5,366 bases of DNA, from assembly GCA_023819025.1 (NCBI GenBank), contig JAMWDC010000016.1:1-5366 (forward strand), in the 5' to 3' direction. This DNA is from Candidatus Omnitrophota bacterium (GTDB lineage: Bacteria; Omnitrophota; Omnitrophia; Omnitrophales; Aquincolibacteriaceae). This document shows, in pieces, positions 1 through 4,811 of the stretch (positions are counted from its first letter, which is position 1; each line of letters starts with the position of its first letter). Below the pieces are notes generated by a model. That model searched no databases, had not been told where the DNA came from, and saw only the letters and a list, made by a program, of their open reading frames with translations. The position numbers were made by a program, and so were the translations under genes.

Positions 1-496
1 TCCCTACGAAGGCGGATGGACAAACAGAACCTAATTGACTTGGCTGAAGATCCGCGATGAGCTCGCGGACCGTTTTGTTTAATATCGGATGCACCCAATC
101 TGGAGCAAGTTCCATCAGTGGAACCAAGACAAACAGGCGTTCGTGTAAACGCGGATGAGGAACGGTTAACCCCTTCTGTTGAATAATCGAATCGCCATAA
201 AATAAAAGATCCAGATCTAATGTTCTCGGAGCATTCCGCTGGGTCCGGAACCGGTTGAATTTTTTTTCAATTTGAAAAAACCGGTCCAAAAGTTCCCCGG
301 CAGACAATGTCGTCTCGACTTCCCACACCGCATTTAAATACGGCCCCTGAGGAGGGCCCCCTACAGGTTCAGTCTCATGAATCACGGAGGAACGCAACAT
401 CTTCACGCCCGGCATCCGACCAAGCATCTGTCTTGCAGAGTCGATCGTCGCCTTCCGGTCCCCAAGGTTCGAGCCCACACCAATAAAAGCAATCAT
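1..496 (-). CDS. folK: 2-amino-4-hydroxy-6-hydroxymethyldihydropteridine pyrophosphokinase (partial at the C-terminus)
   Basis: FolK transfers pyrophosphate from ATP to 6-hydroxymethyl-7,8-dihydropterin in the cytosol, the step before dihydropteroate synthase in folate synthesis. I translated this frame by hand; it is open to the window edge, giving 165 residues without a stop. Family landmarks are all present: the N-terminal strand and GSNLGDR (residues 8-14), YLNAV (53-57), the basic stretch RFRTQRNAPR (82-91), the Mg-binding DLD (Asp94 and Asp96) in RTLDLDLLFYGD, and VPHPRLHER followed by FVLVPLMELAP (112-132). FolK is usually about 160-170 residues, so only the tail should be missing. The ATG at 496 is the first possible start, because an in-frame TGA lies two codons upstream. 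GGGAG directly abuts this ATG, closer than a normal ribosome binding site. The gene follows dapL after a 264-nt hairpin-rich gap. The identification is very secure. Confidence 0.96.
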   Translation of the reverse strand, partial: MIAFIGVGSNLGDRKATIDSARQMLGRMPGVKMLRSSVIHETEPVGGPPQGPYLNAVWEVETTLSAGELLDRFFQIEKKFNRFRTQRNAPRTLDLDLLFYGDSIIQQKGLTVPHPRLHERLFVLVPLMELAPDWVHPILNKTVRELIADLQPSQLGSVCPSAFVG

Positions 497-534
497 CTCC
501 CTTCACCCATGCGGAGATCACCACGCACCCCTGG

Positions 535-558
535 AAAAAATCCACAGAACCGTTGTGG
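535..558 (-). terminator. Weak intrinsic-terminator-like hairpin upstream of folK
   Basis: Read on the minus strand, CCACA and TGTGG (558-554 and 546-542) form a 5-bp stem around a 7-nt loop, followed by one A and six T (541-535). This is the order expected of a Rho-independent terminator, but the stem is short and has only three G-C pairs. It lies 39 nt before the folK ATG and about 200 nt after the dapL stop. It may therefore reduce read-through from dapL into folK rather than end the operon. No promoter could fit between it and folK. Confidence 0.35.
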
Positions 559-634
559 CTGTGATTCCCGAACTGATTTATCCGCCTTCGCAGAAGACCT
601 CGAGTGTAAACCCGAGGATGCATGCGATGGACGG

Positions 635-662
635 ACCCTCCGAAGCCTTAGCGTAGGAGGGT
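635..662. repeat. Palindromic repeat unit (7-bp perfect stem, 14-nt loop)
   Basis: ACCCTCC (635-641) pairs perfectly with GGAGGGT (656-662). The 14-base loop could hold a further GC/GC pair (645-646 with 651-652). The loop carries a GAAGCCTTAGCG core, the kind of sequence found in short GC-rich repeats of many environmental genomes; that similarity is from memory and unchecked. No T-run follows on either strand. Confidence 0.5.
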
Positions 663-673
663 TCGTGTATTGC

Positions 674-713
674 TTCGGCGGATTTCCTGTCTGTTCAGCA
701 GACGGGCGCCGAA
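674..713. repeat. Long stem-loop (7 bp + 8 bp stem, one bulge)
   Basis: TTCGGCG (674-680) pairs with CGCCGAA (707-713). Immediately inside, 686-693 pairs with 699-706 (eight pairs, one of them G-T on the plus strand) around a five-base loop TTCAG. The only unpaired part of the stem is a 5-nt bulge, GATTT (681-685). This is the strongest secondary structure I see in the window. There is no T-run directly after it on the minus strand, so it is not a standard intrinsic terminator. It could protect the 3' end of the dapL transcript or be a palindromic repeat unit. Confidence 0.6.
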
Positions 714-760
714 AAACAGCAAGGTCCCCCAGCTGTAAAACCGCGGGCTCCATTTCCGGT

Positions 761-1963
761 CTACGAACGTGCCGTGTGGGGATGCTGATGAAGCGCTTCG
801 ATACGTCTCAAAGCTTCCTGAATACGGTTTTCAGGGACGGTTAAAGAAATCCGGAAATAGCCCTCGCCGTTTGCACCAAAACCGTTTCCCGGCGTCACAA
901 CAAGATTCATTTGGTCAAGGCATTTCATCGCAAATTCGGTTGAGGTGGAACCAGGAGGCACGGGAATCCAACAGTAGAAGGTCGCTTGAGGACAACGGAC
1001 CTCCCAACCGAGTTTTTTCAAGCCGTCGACAAGGAGATCCCGCCGCCTCTGATAAATCTTCAGGTTCTCCTCATAGGCCTTCTTGCCTTCATCCAACGCC
1101 CGTTTCCCCGCAAGCTGAATGGCCTGAAAAATACCGGAATCGATATTTGTTTTGACCTTCGAAAGAAGGGAAATGGCATCCCGGTGCCCCACGGCAAAAC
1201 CGACCCGCCATCCGGTCATATTATAAGTCTTCGACAGAGAATGAAATTCAATGGCAACCCCTTTGGCATCCGGAATCTCGAGAATACTCGGAGCCTCATA
1301 ACCGTCAAAGCTGATTTCACTATAGGAAGCGTCCTGCACGATCAAAAGCCGATGGGCATAAGCAAAATCTACAGCCTTTGTGAAAAAGGCCTTGGAGGCA
1401 ACCGCAGCGGTCGGATTGTTGGGATAGTTGAGATACAGGATTTTCGCTTTTTTTAGCGCCTTGGCATCCACCGCAGAAAAATCGGGAAGAAACCCATTGT
1501 CTTCCAACAACGGCATGAAGTACGGGATTCCGCCGGCAAAGAGCGTTCCGGACCGATAGGGTGGATAACCCGGGTCCGGAATCAAACACACATCACCCGG
1601 ATTCAGGACCGCTAACGGTAAATGCGCGATCCCCTCTTTCGAACCGATCAATGGCAGAATCTCTTTATCCTTATCCAGATCCACGCCAAAACGCTTTTTA
1701 AACCAACGCTGGATCGACTCACGGAAAGCCGGCATCCCTTCATCCAAGGCATAGCGATGATTCTTGGGATCCCGCACGGCCTCGGTGAGGGCATCGATAA
1801 TGAAACCGGGAGTGGGCAGATCCGGATCGCCGACGCCAAGATCAATAAGATCCTTCCCTTTGGCTAAACATTCCCGCTTTCGTCGGTCGATTTCGGCGAA
1901 AAGATAGGGAGGCAATTGCTTGAGACGATCCGAAGGGGTCAGCGCAAAGATCTTTCTAAACAT
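761..1963 (-). CDS. dapL: LL-diaminopimelate aminotransferase (class I/II PLP aminotransferase)
   Basis: This enzyme converts tetrahydrodipicolinate and glutamate directly to LL-diaminopimelate, bypassing the succinyl or acetyl intermediates on the way to meso-DAP and lysine. The 400-residue length fits fold-type I aminotransferases. Visible motifs are GVGDPD (43-48), GSKEG (107-111, cofactor phosphate region), NYPNNPT (179-185), DASYSE (211-216), the PLP Schiff-base Lys245 in SLSKTYNMTGWR with Arg253, and Arg371 in YFRISL for the substrate carboxylate. The N-terminal LPPYLFAEIDRRK and GDPDLPTP are typical of the DapL group. I place the start at the ATG at 1963, with GGGGAG 8 nt upstream; an in-frame GTG at 1984 would add seven residues including that ribosome binding site and is unlikely. 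Another class I aminotransferase activity cannot be excluded from sequence alone. It appears to head a dapL-folK unit with its own promoter near 2050-2080. Confidence 0.88.
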   Translation of the reverse strand: MFRKIFALTPSDRLKQLPPYLFAEIDRRKRECLAKGKDLIDLGVGDPDLPTPGFIIDALTEAVRDPKNHRYALDEGMPAFRESIQRWFKKRFGVDLDKDKEILPLIGSKEGIAHLPLAVLNPGDVCLIPDPGYPPYRSGTLFAGGIPYFMPLLEDNGFLPDFSAVDAKALKKAKILYLNYPNNPTAAVASKAFFTKAVDFAYAHRLLIVQDASYSEISFDGYEAPSILEIPDAKGVAIEFHSLSKTYNMTGWRVGFAVGHRDAISLLSKVKTNIDSGIFQAIQLAGKRALDEGKKAYEENLKIYQRRRDLLVDGLKKLGWEVRCPQATFYCWIPVPPGSTSTEFAMKCLDQMNLVVTPGNGFGANGEGYFRISLTVPENRIQEALRRIEALHQHPHTARS

Positions 1964-2050
1964 CCGTTCTTCTCCCCGATTCACAAATCAGAAAAAGGCG
2001 ACGTCCTCTGTCACTTCAAACCTGTTTTGAGTCCTTAAGCGATAGGCGGG

Positions 2051-2079
2051 ATTATAACAGAGTCGTTTAAATTTGGAAA
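2051..2079 (-). promoter_or_regulatory. Candidate sigma-70 promoter for dapL-folK
   Basis: On the minus strand a perfect TATAAT (2056-2051) lies 17 nt after TTTCCA (2079-2074, 4 of 6 matches to TTGACA). Transcription would start near 2044, leaving about 80 nt of leader before the dapL ATG at 1963. The -35 box lies inside the last codons of the 64-aa gene that ends at 2067, so this would be an internal promoter separating the dapL unit from the genes upstream. No terminator is visible between 2066 and 1985, so read-through is also possible. Confidence 0.5.
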
Positions 2080-2261
2080 GTAAAGCTGGGGTCCAACAGA
2101 TGAAGCTCGTAAGCCTTCAGTCTTACCTCATCGCGGATCCAAGAGGCGGAACATTGAAGGTACAAGGAATAGACATCCAAAAATTCGTCCCGCTTTCTGA
2201 CGATTTCACGCTGTAGTTCCTCTTCATCTTGGATGTTGTGAATGAGATACGGTGTCTTCAT
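2067..2261 (-). CDS. Small uncharacterised protein (64 aa), paralogue of the 274-aa protein's C-terminal module (copy C)
   Basis: I do not recognise this gene. It encodes 64 residues, acidic at the N-terminus (QDEEELQRE), with no signal peptide or membrane segment, and is predicted to be mainly helical. Residues 21-62 align without gaps to the last part of the 274-aa protein encoded at 2439-3263, with 16 identities in 42 positions, including KxDxFLDxY and the C-terminal LDPxFTF. Similarity seems to extend further towards the N-terminus if one residue is gapped (Y-x4-IQ-x2-E in both). That similarity is the main evidence that the frame is real. The ATG at 2261 lies 20 nt after the stop of the 59-aa gene; no clear Shine-Dalgarno is visible, so translation may be coupled. 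Function is unknown; a small partner that mimics or caps the large protein is speculation. Confidence 0.7.
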   Translation of the reverse strand: MKTPYLIHNIQDEEELQREIVRKRDEFLDVYSLYLQCSASWIRDEVRLKAYELHLLDPSFTFQI

Positions 2262-2281
2262 GATCGGGCGTACCGGTCAGA

Positions 2282-2461
2282 CTAAAAGGCCTCTTGAAAC
2301 TCATGCCTCAGGCTGAACCGGGGCTCAAGGTGCACAATTTGCTGCAAGAGTCCCAAACACTGGCGCTGTATTTGGCCTCGTCGCGTCTCATGCCATTCAG
2401 AATAAAGGCGCAAGAGCCGCACTTCTTTCGTTCGAAATTTACGCGCATTCCCTTTCGTCAT
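2282..2461 (-). CDS. Small uncharacterised protein (59 aa), paralogue of the 274-aa protein's C-terminal module (copy B)
   Basis: I do not recognise this gene. It encodes 59 residues, basic (many Arg and Lys), soluble and probably helical. Residues 10-51 align without gaps to the C-terminus of the upstream 274-aa protein, with 12 identities in 42 including LYxxWxET and a LEPxF in place of LDPxF. Its last residues FQEAF also resemble IQAF in the larger protein. The frame is open further upstream to 2599, but that part overlaps the larger gene and reads as noise. The ATG at 2461 has GGAG 6 nt upstream and overlaps the end of the 274-aa gene by 23 nt, which suggests coupled translation. The match to its neighbours in a different reading frame supports a real gene. 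Function is unknown. Confidence 0.7.
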   Translation of the reverse strand: MTKGNARKFRTKEVRLLRLYSEWHETRRGQIQRQCLGLLQQIVHLEPRFSLRHEFQEAF

Positions 2462-3263
2462 GGATATCTCCGTCGTTGTCATTTTCAAAGGCCTGTATCG
2501 TATCGAAAGTGAAATTGGGATCCAAACGCCGAAGTTCGGTAACCAGTGAAATGATTTCGGTCTTAAGCTCTGGATTTTTGGTCTCAAGCCAGTTTCCATA
2601 GAGATCGAGAAAACGGTCGAGTTTTACTTTTTTCGATATGTCGTTCTCGTATTGCTGGATTTCCTTCAAAAAATAATGAAATGCCTGATCGCGGAAACTA
2701 TTGAGAAATTGGAAATACTCGCGGCGGACCTCTTTTAGCATCCGCTGGTAATTCTCAAAGTAGTGGGCAAGTTTCTCCAGGACCTCGCCGACACCCGTTT
2801 TTTTCCTATAGATGCGCTTGTGATACGCCGCGGCCTGATCGTAGTAGAGTTTGCCGACCTCCTGATAGTGTTTTTCGGAATATTTGAAAATCTTATCGCC
2901 CAGCCCCCGGTTAAGATTGTCGAAAATCGCGGAATCTACCAGAATATGGTCTGCGTTCACCTTGAAAATGAAATAGCGAATGGTGCGATCCTCCGTAGCG
3001 CGGACCCATCGCAGGATGTCGCTGGTTTCATTGGAGAGGTAGGGCTCGGCCATTTCATGGTACTCGGGGAGGGATACAGCAAAAAGTAAATGGGCAAGGT
3101 AGATATTGACATCCTCATCGTAAACGTAACGATTGGAGGGGAAGCCGCACTTCTGACGGGTATTGATGATGGCGCCTAACAAATATCGGATTGCTGAATC
3201 CCGCTCTTGCTTTGTGATGTCAAAGTACAAGCAGTTATCTTCTGCCTTATCCTTTTTCTTCAT
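2439..3263 (-). CDS. Uncharacterised helical cytosolic protein (274 aa) with a C-terminal module repeated in the next two genes (copy A)
   Basis: I do not recognise this family and assign no function. The protein is soluble, with no signal peptide or membrane segment, starts with a lysine-rich tail (MKKKDK) and is rich in Tyr and Phe. Residues about 35-120 form a more conserved-looking part (RQKCGFPSNRYVYDEDVN, YLAHLLF, then RYFIFKVNADHILVDSAIFDN). Residues about 125-210 look like long charged helices, possibly coiled coil. Residues 212-253 hold the module that recurs in the 59-aa and 64-aa genes downstream, two short helices ending in LDPNFTF. The acidic tail FENDNDGDIHDE follows. I chose the ATG at 3263, with a weak GAG 8 nt upstream; a GTG at 3272 would add three residues. 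It appears to be the first gene of a three-gene unit, with a possible promoter at 3390-3418. It lies between recO and dapL, neither of which suggests a role. Confidence 0.85.
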   Translation of the reverse strand: MKKKDKAEDNCLYFDITKQERDSAIRYLLGAIINTRQKCGFPSNRYVYDEDVNIYLAHLLFAVSLPEYHEMAEPYLSNETSDILRWVRATEDRTIRYFIFKVNADHILVDSAIFDNLNRGLGDKIFKYSEKHYQEVGKLYYDQAAAYHKRIYRKKTGVGEVLEKLAHYFENYQRMLKEVRREYFQFLNSFRDQAFHYFLKEIQQYENDISKKVKLDRFLDLYGNWLETKNPELKTEIISLVTELRRLDPNFTFDTIQAFENDNDGDIHDERECA

Positions 3264-3585
3264 AGGACGCACTCGTTTTGGCTCTGACTCATGCTGTAAG
3301 CTTCTTAGGATGTGGATCCGATTTCTGCGTCAAACGTTAAATTCTTTTAAATAGTTTTAATTTATCATTTATACAACCCAATCATTAAAAAACTAACATG
3401 ATCAAAGGCTCGTGTCAAATTCGACCATAATCAGAAACTAGTACACCCGTGACCAAACGATAAAAATTGGCAAGATATAAGGTATTACAAATTAACGAGT
3501 TAAGGTAAGCTAGTTGGCTTGTTAAGAGAAAAGTGACGACGTGATTTAGGATACAACGGAAGAAGAAACATCAACGCCGCTAACT
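3264..3585. other. AT-rich intergenic region between recO and the uncharacterised operon
   Basis: I see no gene, tRNA or convincing intrinsic terminator in these 322 nt. By hand count, 3301-3360 has 19 G or C in 60 and 3361-3480 has 39 in 120, well below the flanking coding sequence. On the minus strand it contains the 3' flank of recO and the leader of the 274-aa gene, with a candidate promoter at 3390-3418. Short stop-rich frames on both strands argue against a missed or decayed gene. The base composition could mark an old insertion point, but no terminal repeats or target duplications are visible. Confidence 0.6.
3390..3418 (-). promoter_or_regulatory. Candidate promoter for the three-gene uncharacterised operon
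   Basis: On the minus strand a perfect TTGACA (3418-3413) is followed after 17 nt by TAGTTT (3395-3390), a poor -10 with 3 of 6 matches. That -10 is directly preceded by TGT, giving an extended -10 of the TGn type that can compensate. Transcription would start near 3382, with a leader of about 120 nt before the ATG at 3263. A second TATAAA further downstream has no good -35. Confidence 0.4.
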
Positions 3586-4347
3586 TCAGGAGCTAGCTAG
3601 CGCAGGTTTGATCTCATGAATGAACTGGCGACTTTTCAAAGTCCGGTTTAATCGAAAAAGAAGAAACTGTTCCATCAGCTTTGCAAGCTGCACATCCGTT
3701 TGAGGAGTTGTCCTAAACTTCATCGAAGATTCTAAATCGTGGGCAATGTAATAGCGCATGACGGCCAGGACATCCGCATCCAAGGGTCTGGCATCCGGCC
3801 ATTGAAGCGCGCACCGGGAGCAAAAAAGTGCTCCCTGTTGGATCGAGAAAAAACCGGCTTCGAATTTGGTCTCCCGGCAACCGAGGCAGGCCTTCAGGTA
3901 AGGCAGCCATCCGACCTCATGCAACAGCTTAATCTCAAAAAGGCGGGACAGATGCTCTGTGGCCAGAGACGGCAGGAAATGAAAGGCAAAATCCAATAAT
4001 TCAAAAATCTTCTCATGCGGATCATGAGCCTCGGTCACCAAGTCAACGAGTTCGGAGAAGTAGCTGGCATACGCAATCGTCTCCAATCGGGCCCTCAGCG
4101 GATCGTGGCTTTCAATGATGGATGCCTCGGAGATCAAATGAAGGTCGGATCGTGTCTTTTCGTAAAAAACGATTTCCAAATGGGTAAAAAGTTCGTAAAC
4201 AGCTCCCCGTATCTCCCCCTCACGGCGAACCCCTTTCGCGATTCCGCGGATTTTACCGAATGGCTTGGAATAAAACGTAAGAATCAAGGAACTGGATCGA
4301 TAAGGCTGAGTTTTTAGAACAAACACCTCGGCTTTTTGAATCGCCAT
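3586..4347 (-). CDS. recO: DNA repair protein RecO (recombination mediator)
   Basis: RecO works with RecR (and RecF) in the cytosol to load RecA onto SSB-coated single-stranded DNA and can anneal complementary strands. The 253-residue protein has the usual length. Residues 1 to about 80 form the N-terminal OB fold, with the typical opening KAEVFVLKTQPYRSSSLILTF and the GKIRGIAKGVRR segment that contacts DNA. A helical part follows, with a C4 zinc site in the middle: Cys154 and Cys157, then Cys176 and Cys179. The C-terminal LNRTLKSRQFI matches the conserved RecO end. The ATG at 4347 starts two nt after the ybeY stop, so translation is probably coupled. The last codons contain a perfect 10-bp palindrome (GCTAGCTAGC, 3592-3601), which is part of the coding sequence. 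No strong terminator follows. Confidence 0.95.
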   Translation of the reverse strand: MAIQKAEVFVLKTQPYRSSSLILTFYSKPFGKIRGIAKGVRREGEIRGAVYELFTHLEIVFYEKTRSDLHLISEASIIESHDPLRARLETIAYASYFSELVDLVTEAHDPHEKIFELLDFAFHFLPSLATEHLSRLFEIKLLHEVGWLPYLKACLGCRETKFEAGFFSIQQGALFCSRCALQWPDARPLDADVLAVMRYYIAHDLESSMKFRTTPQTDVQLAKLMEQFLLFRLNRTLKSRQFIHEIKPALASS

Positions 4348-4349
4348 CG

Positions 4350-4811
4350 TTATCGTACCCGCCCTATCCCGATCTGTCTCAAGATTCGCTGCTGTTTTCG
4401 GCTCATCGTCGCAGCGTCTTGTTTTGACCTGTCATTGTAGCCCATCAAATGCAGAATGCCGTGGCAGAGATAAAGATAAACTTCTTCGGTAAACGAAGTT
4501 TGATATCGTGCGGCCTGCCGCTTCGCCGTTTCAAGGGAAATCGCAAGATCACCTAAAAAAGGGCGTGCATGCTTCGGCTGCCATAGATTCCGCTGGCCGA
4601 AGGCCATCACATCCGTAGGCCGATTCCTGCCAAGGTAACGCCGGTTCAGTAAACGAATGCCCCGATCGTCCAGAAAAAGAATACTGAGGGCGGCTGATCG
4701 GCATCCAAGAATTTGAAGAATTTTCCTGGCCGTGCTTTTCACGCGCCCCGCAGAAAGACGGCCCGTCTTCGACTCGTTGCGGATTTGAATATCCAAAGAT
4801 ATCCTGGGCAT
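4350..4811 (-). CDS. ybeY: Endoribonuclease / rRNA maturation factor YbeY
   Basis: YbeY is a single-domain metalloprotein of the UPF0054 family, implicated in 16S rRNA 3'-end maturation and ribosome quality control. The 153-residue length is normal. Visible motifs are the LNRRYLGRNRPTDVMAF stretch (55-71, matching the usual LN..yr..d.pTDVLSF), LGDLAIS (86-92) and the metal site HGILHLMGYND (117-127). The canonical motif is H-x3-H-x5-H; here His117 and His121 are kept but the third ligand position is Asp127. Asp can bind metal, so the enzyme is probably still active, possibly with altered metal preference. The ATG overlaps the pgpH stop as TGATG, with no ribosome binding site of its own visible, which points to coupled translation. 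The adjacent recO follows by 2 nt. Confidence 0.93.
   Translation of the reverse strand: MPRISLDIQIRNESKTGRLSAGRVKSTARKILQILGCRSAALSILFLDDRGIRLLNRRYLGRNRPTDVMAFGQRNLWQPKHARPFLGDLAISLETAKRQAARYQTSFTEEVYLYLCHGILHLMGYNDRSKQDAATMSRKQQRILRQIGIGRVR

Larger units (their letters stand above)
497..760. repeat. Hairpin-rich non-coding gap between dapL and folK
   Basis: No recognisable gene lies here. The stretch contains at least four inverted repeats in 264 nt: 542-558, 598-617, 635-662 and 674-713. Two related GC-rich tags, ATCCGCC at 580-586 and GGCGGAT at 677-683, face each other and flank the middle hairpins. This is the look of dispersed short palindromic repeats (REP or MITE-like elements) that gather in intergenic gaps. 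An 86-codon minus-strand frame (493-753) crosses the whole stretch and its stop overlaps the folK start as ATGA. It simply reads through the palindromes, is rich in Arg, Ser and Pro, and resembles no family I know, so I do not call it a gene. Calling these elements dispersed is an inference, since only one locus is visible. Confidence 0.6.

Noticed and set aside
260..280. Run of eight A on the coding strand of folK as a possible slippage or frameshift site
   Set aside because: The reading frame continues through it into the conserved DLD motif without interruption, so nothing suggests recoding or a sequencing error.
493..753. An 86-codon minus-strand frame whose stop overlaps the folK start as ATGA
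   Set aside because: It runs straight through the stem-loop cluster, its product is low-complexity Arg/Ser/Pro-rich, and it matches no family I know. The ATGA overlap is tempting but could be chance.
377..844. Plus-strand open frame of 155 codons, and similar plus-strand frames at 986-1456, 2763-3089 and 4838-5260
   Set aside because: Each lies mostly or wholly opposite a well-identified minus-strand gene or the hairpin gap, and the products resemble no protein family.
1985..2066. Possible terminator between the 64-aa gene and dapL (around CAAAACAGGTTTG)
   Set aside because: The stem is short and AT-rich, and no T-run follows.
2462..2599. Upstream extension of the 59-aa gene to a 105-codon frame
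   Set aside because: That part overlaps the 3' end of the 274-aa gene by 161 nt and shows no similarity to the module. The ATG at 2461 has a good GGAG, so the shorter form is preferred.
3400..3480. Possible tRNA-like TpsiC-type segment (GGTCGAATTT on the minus strand)
   Set aside because: No cloverleaf or acceptor stem can be drawn around it.
3592..3601. Perfect palindrome GCTAGCTAGC
   Set aside because: It encodes the last residues of RecO (ALAS). No partner repeat or insertion boundary is visible, so an attachment site or operator is not supported.
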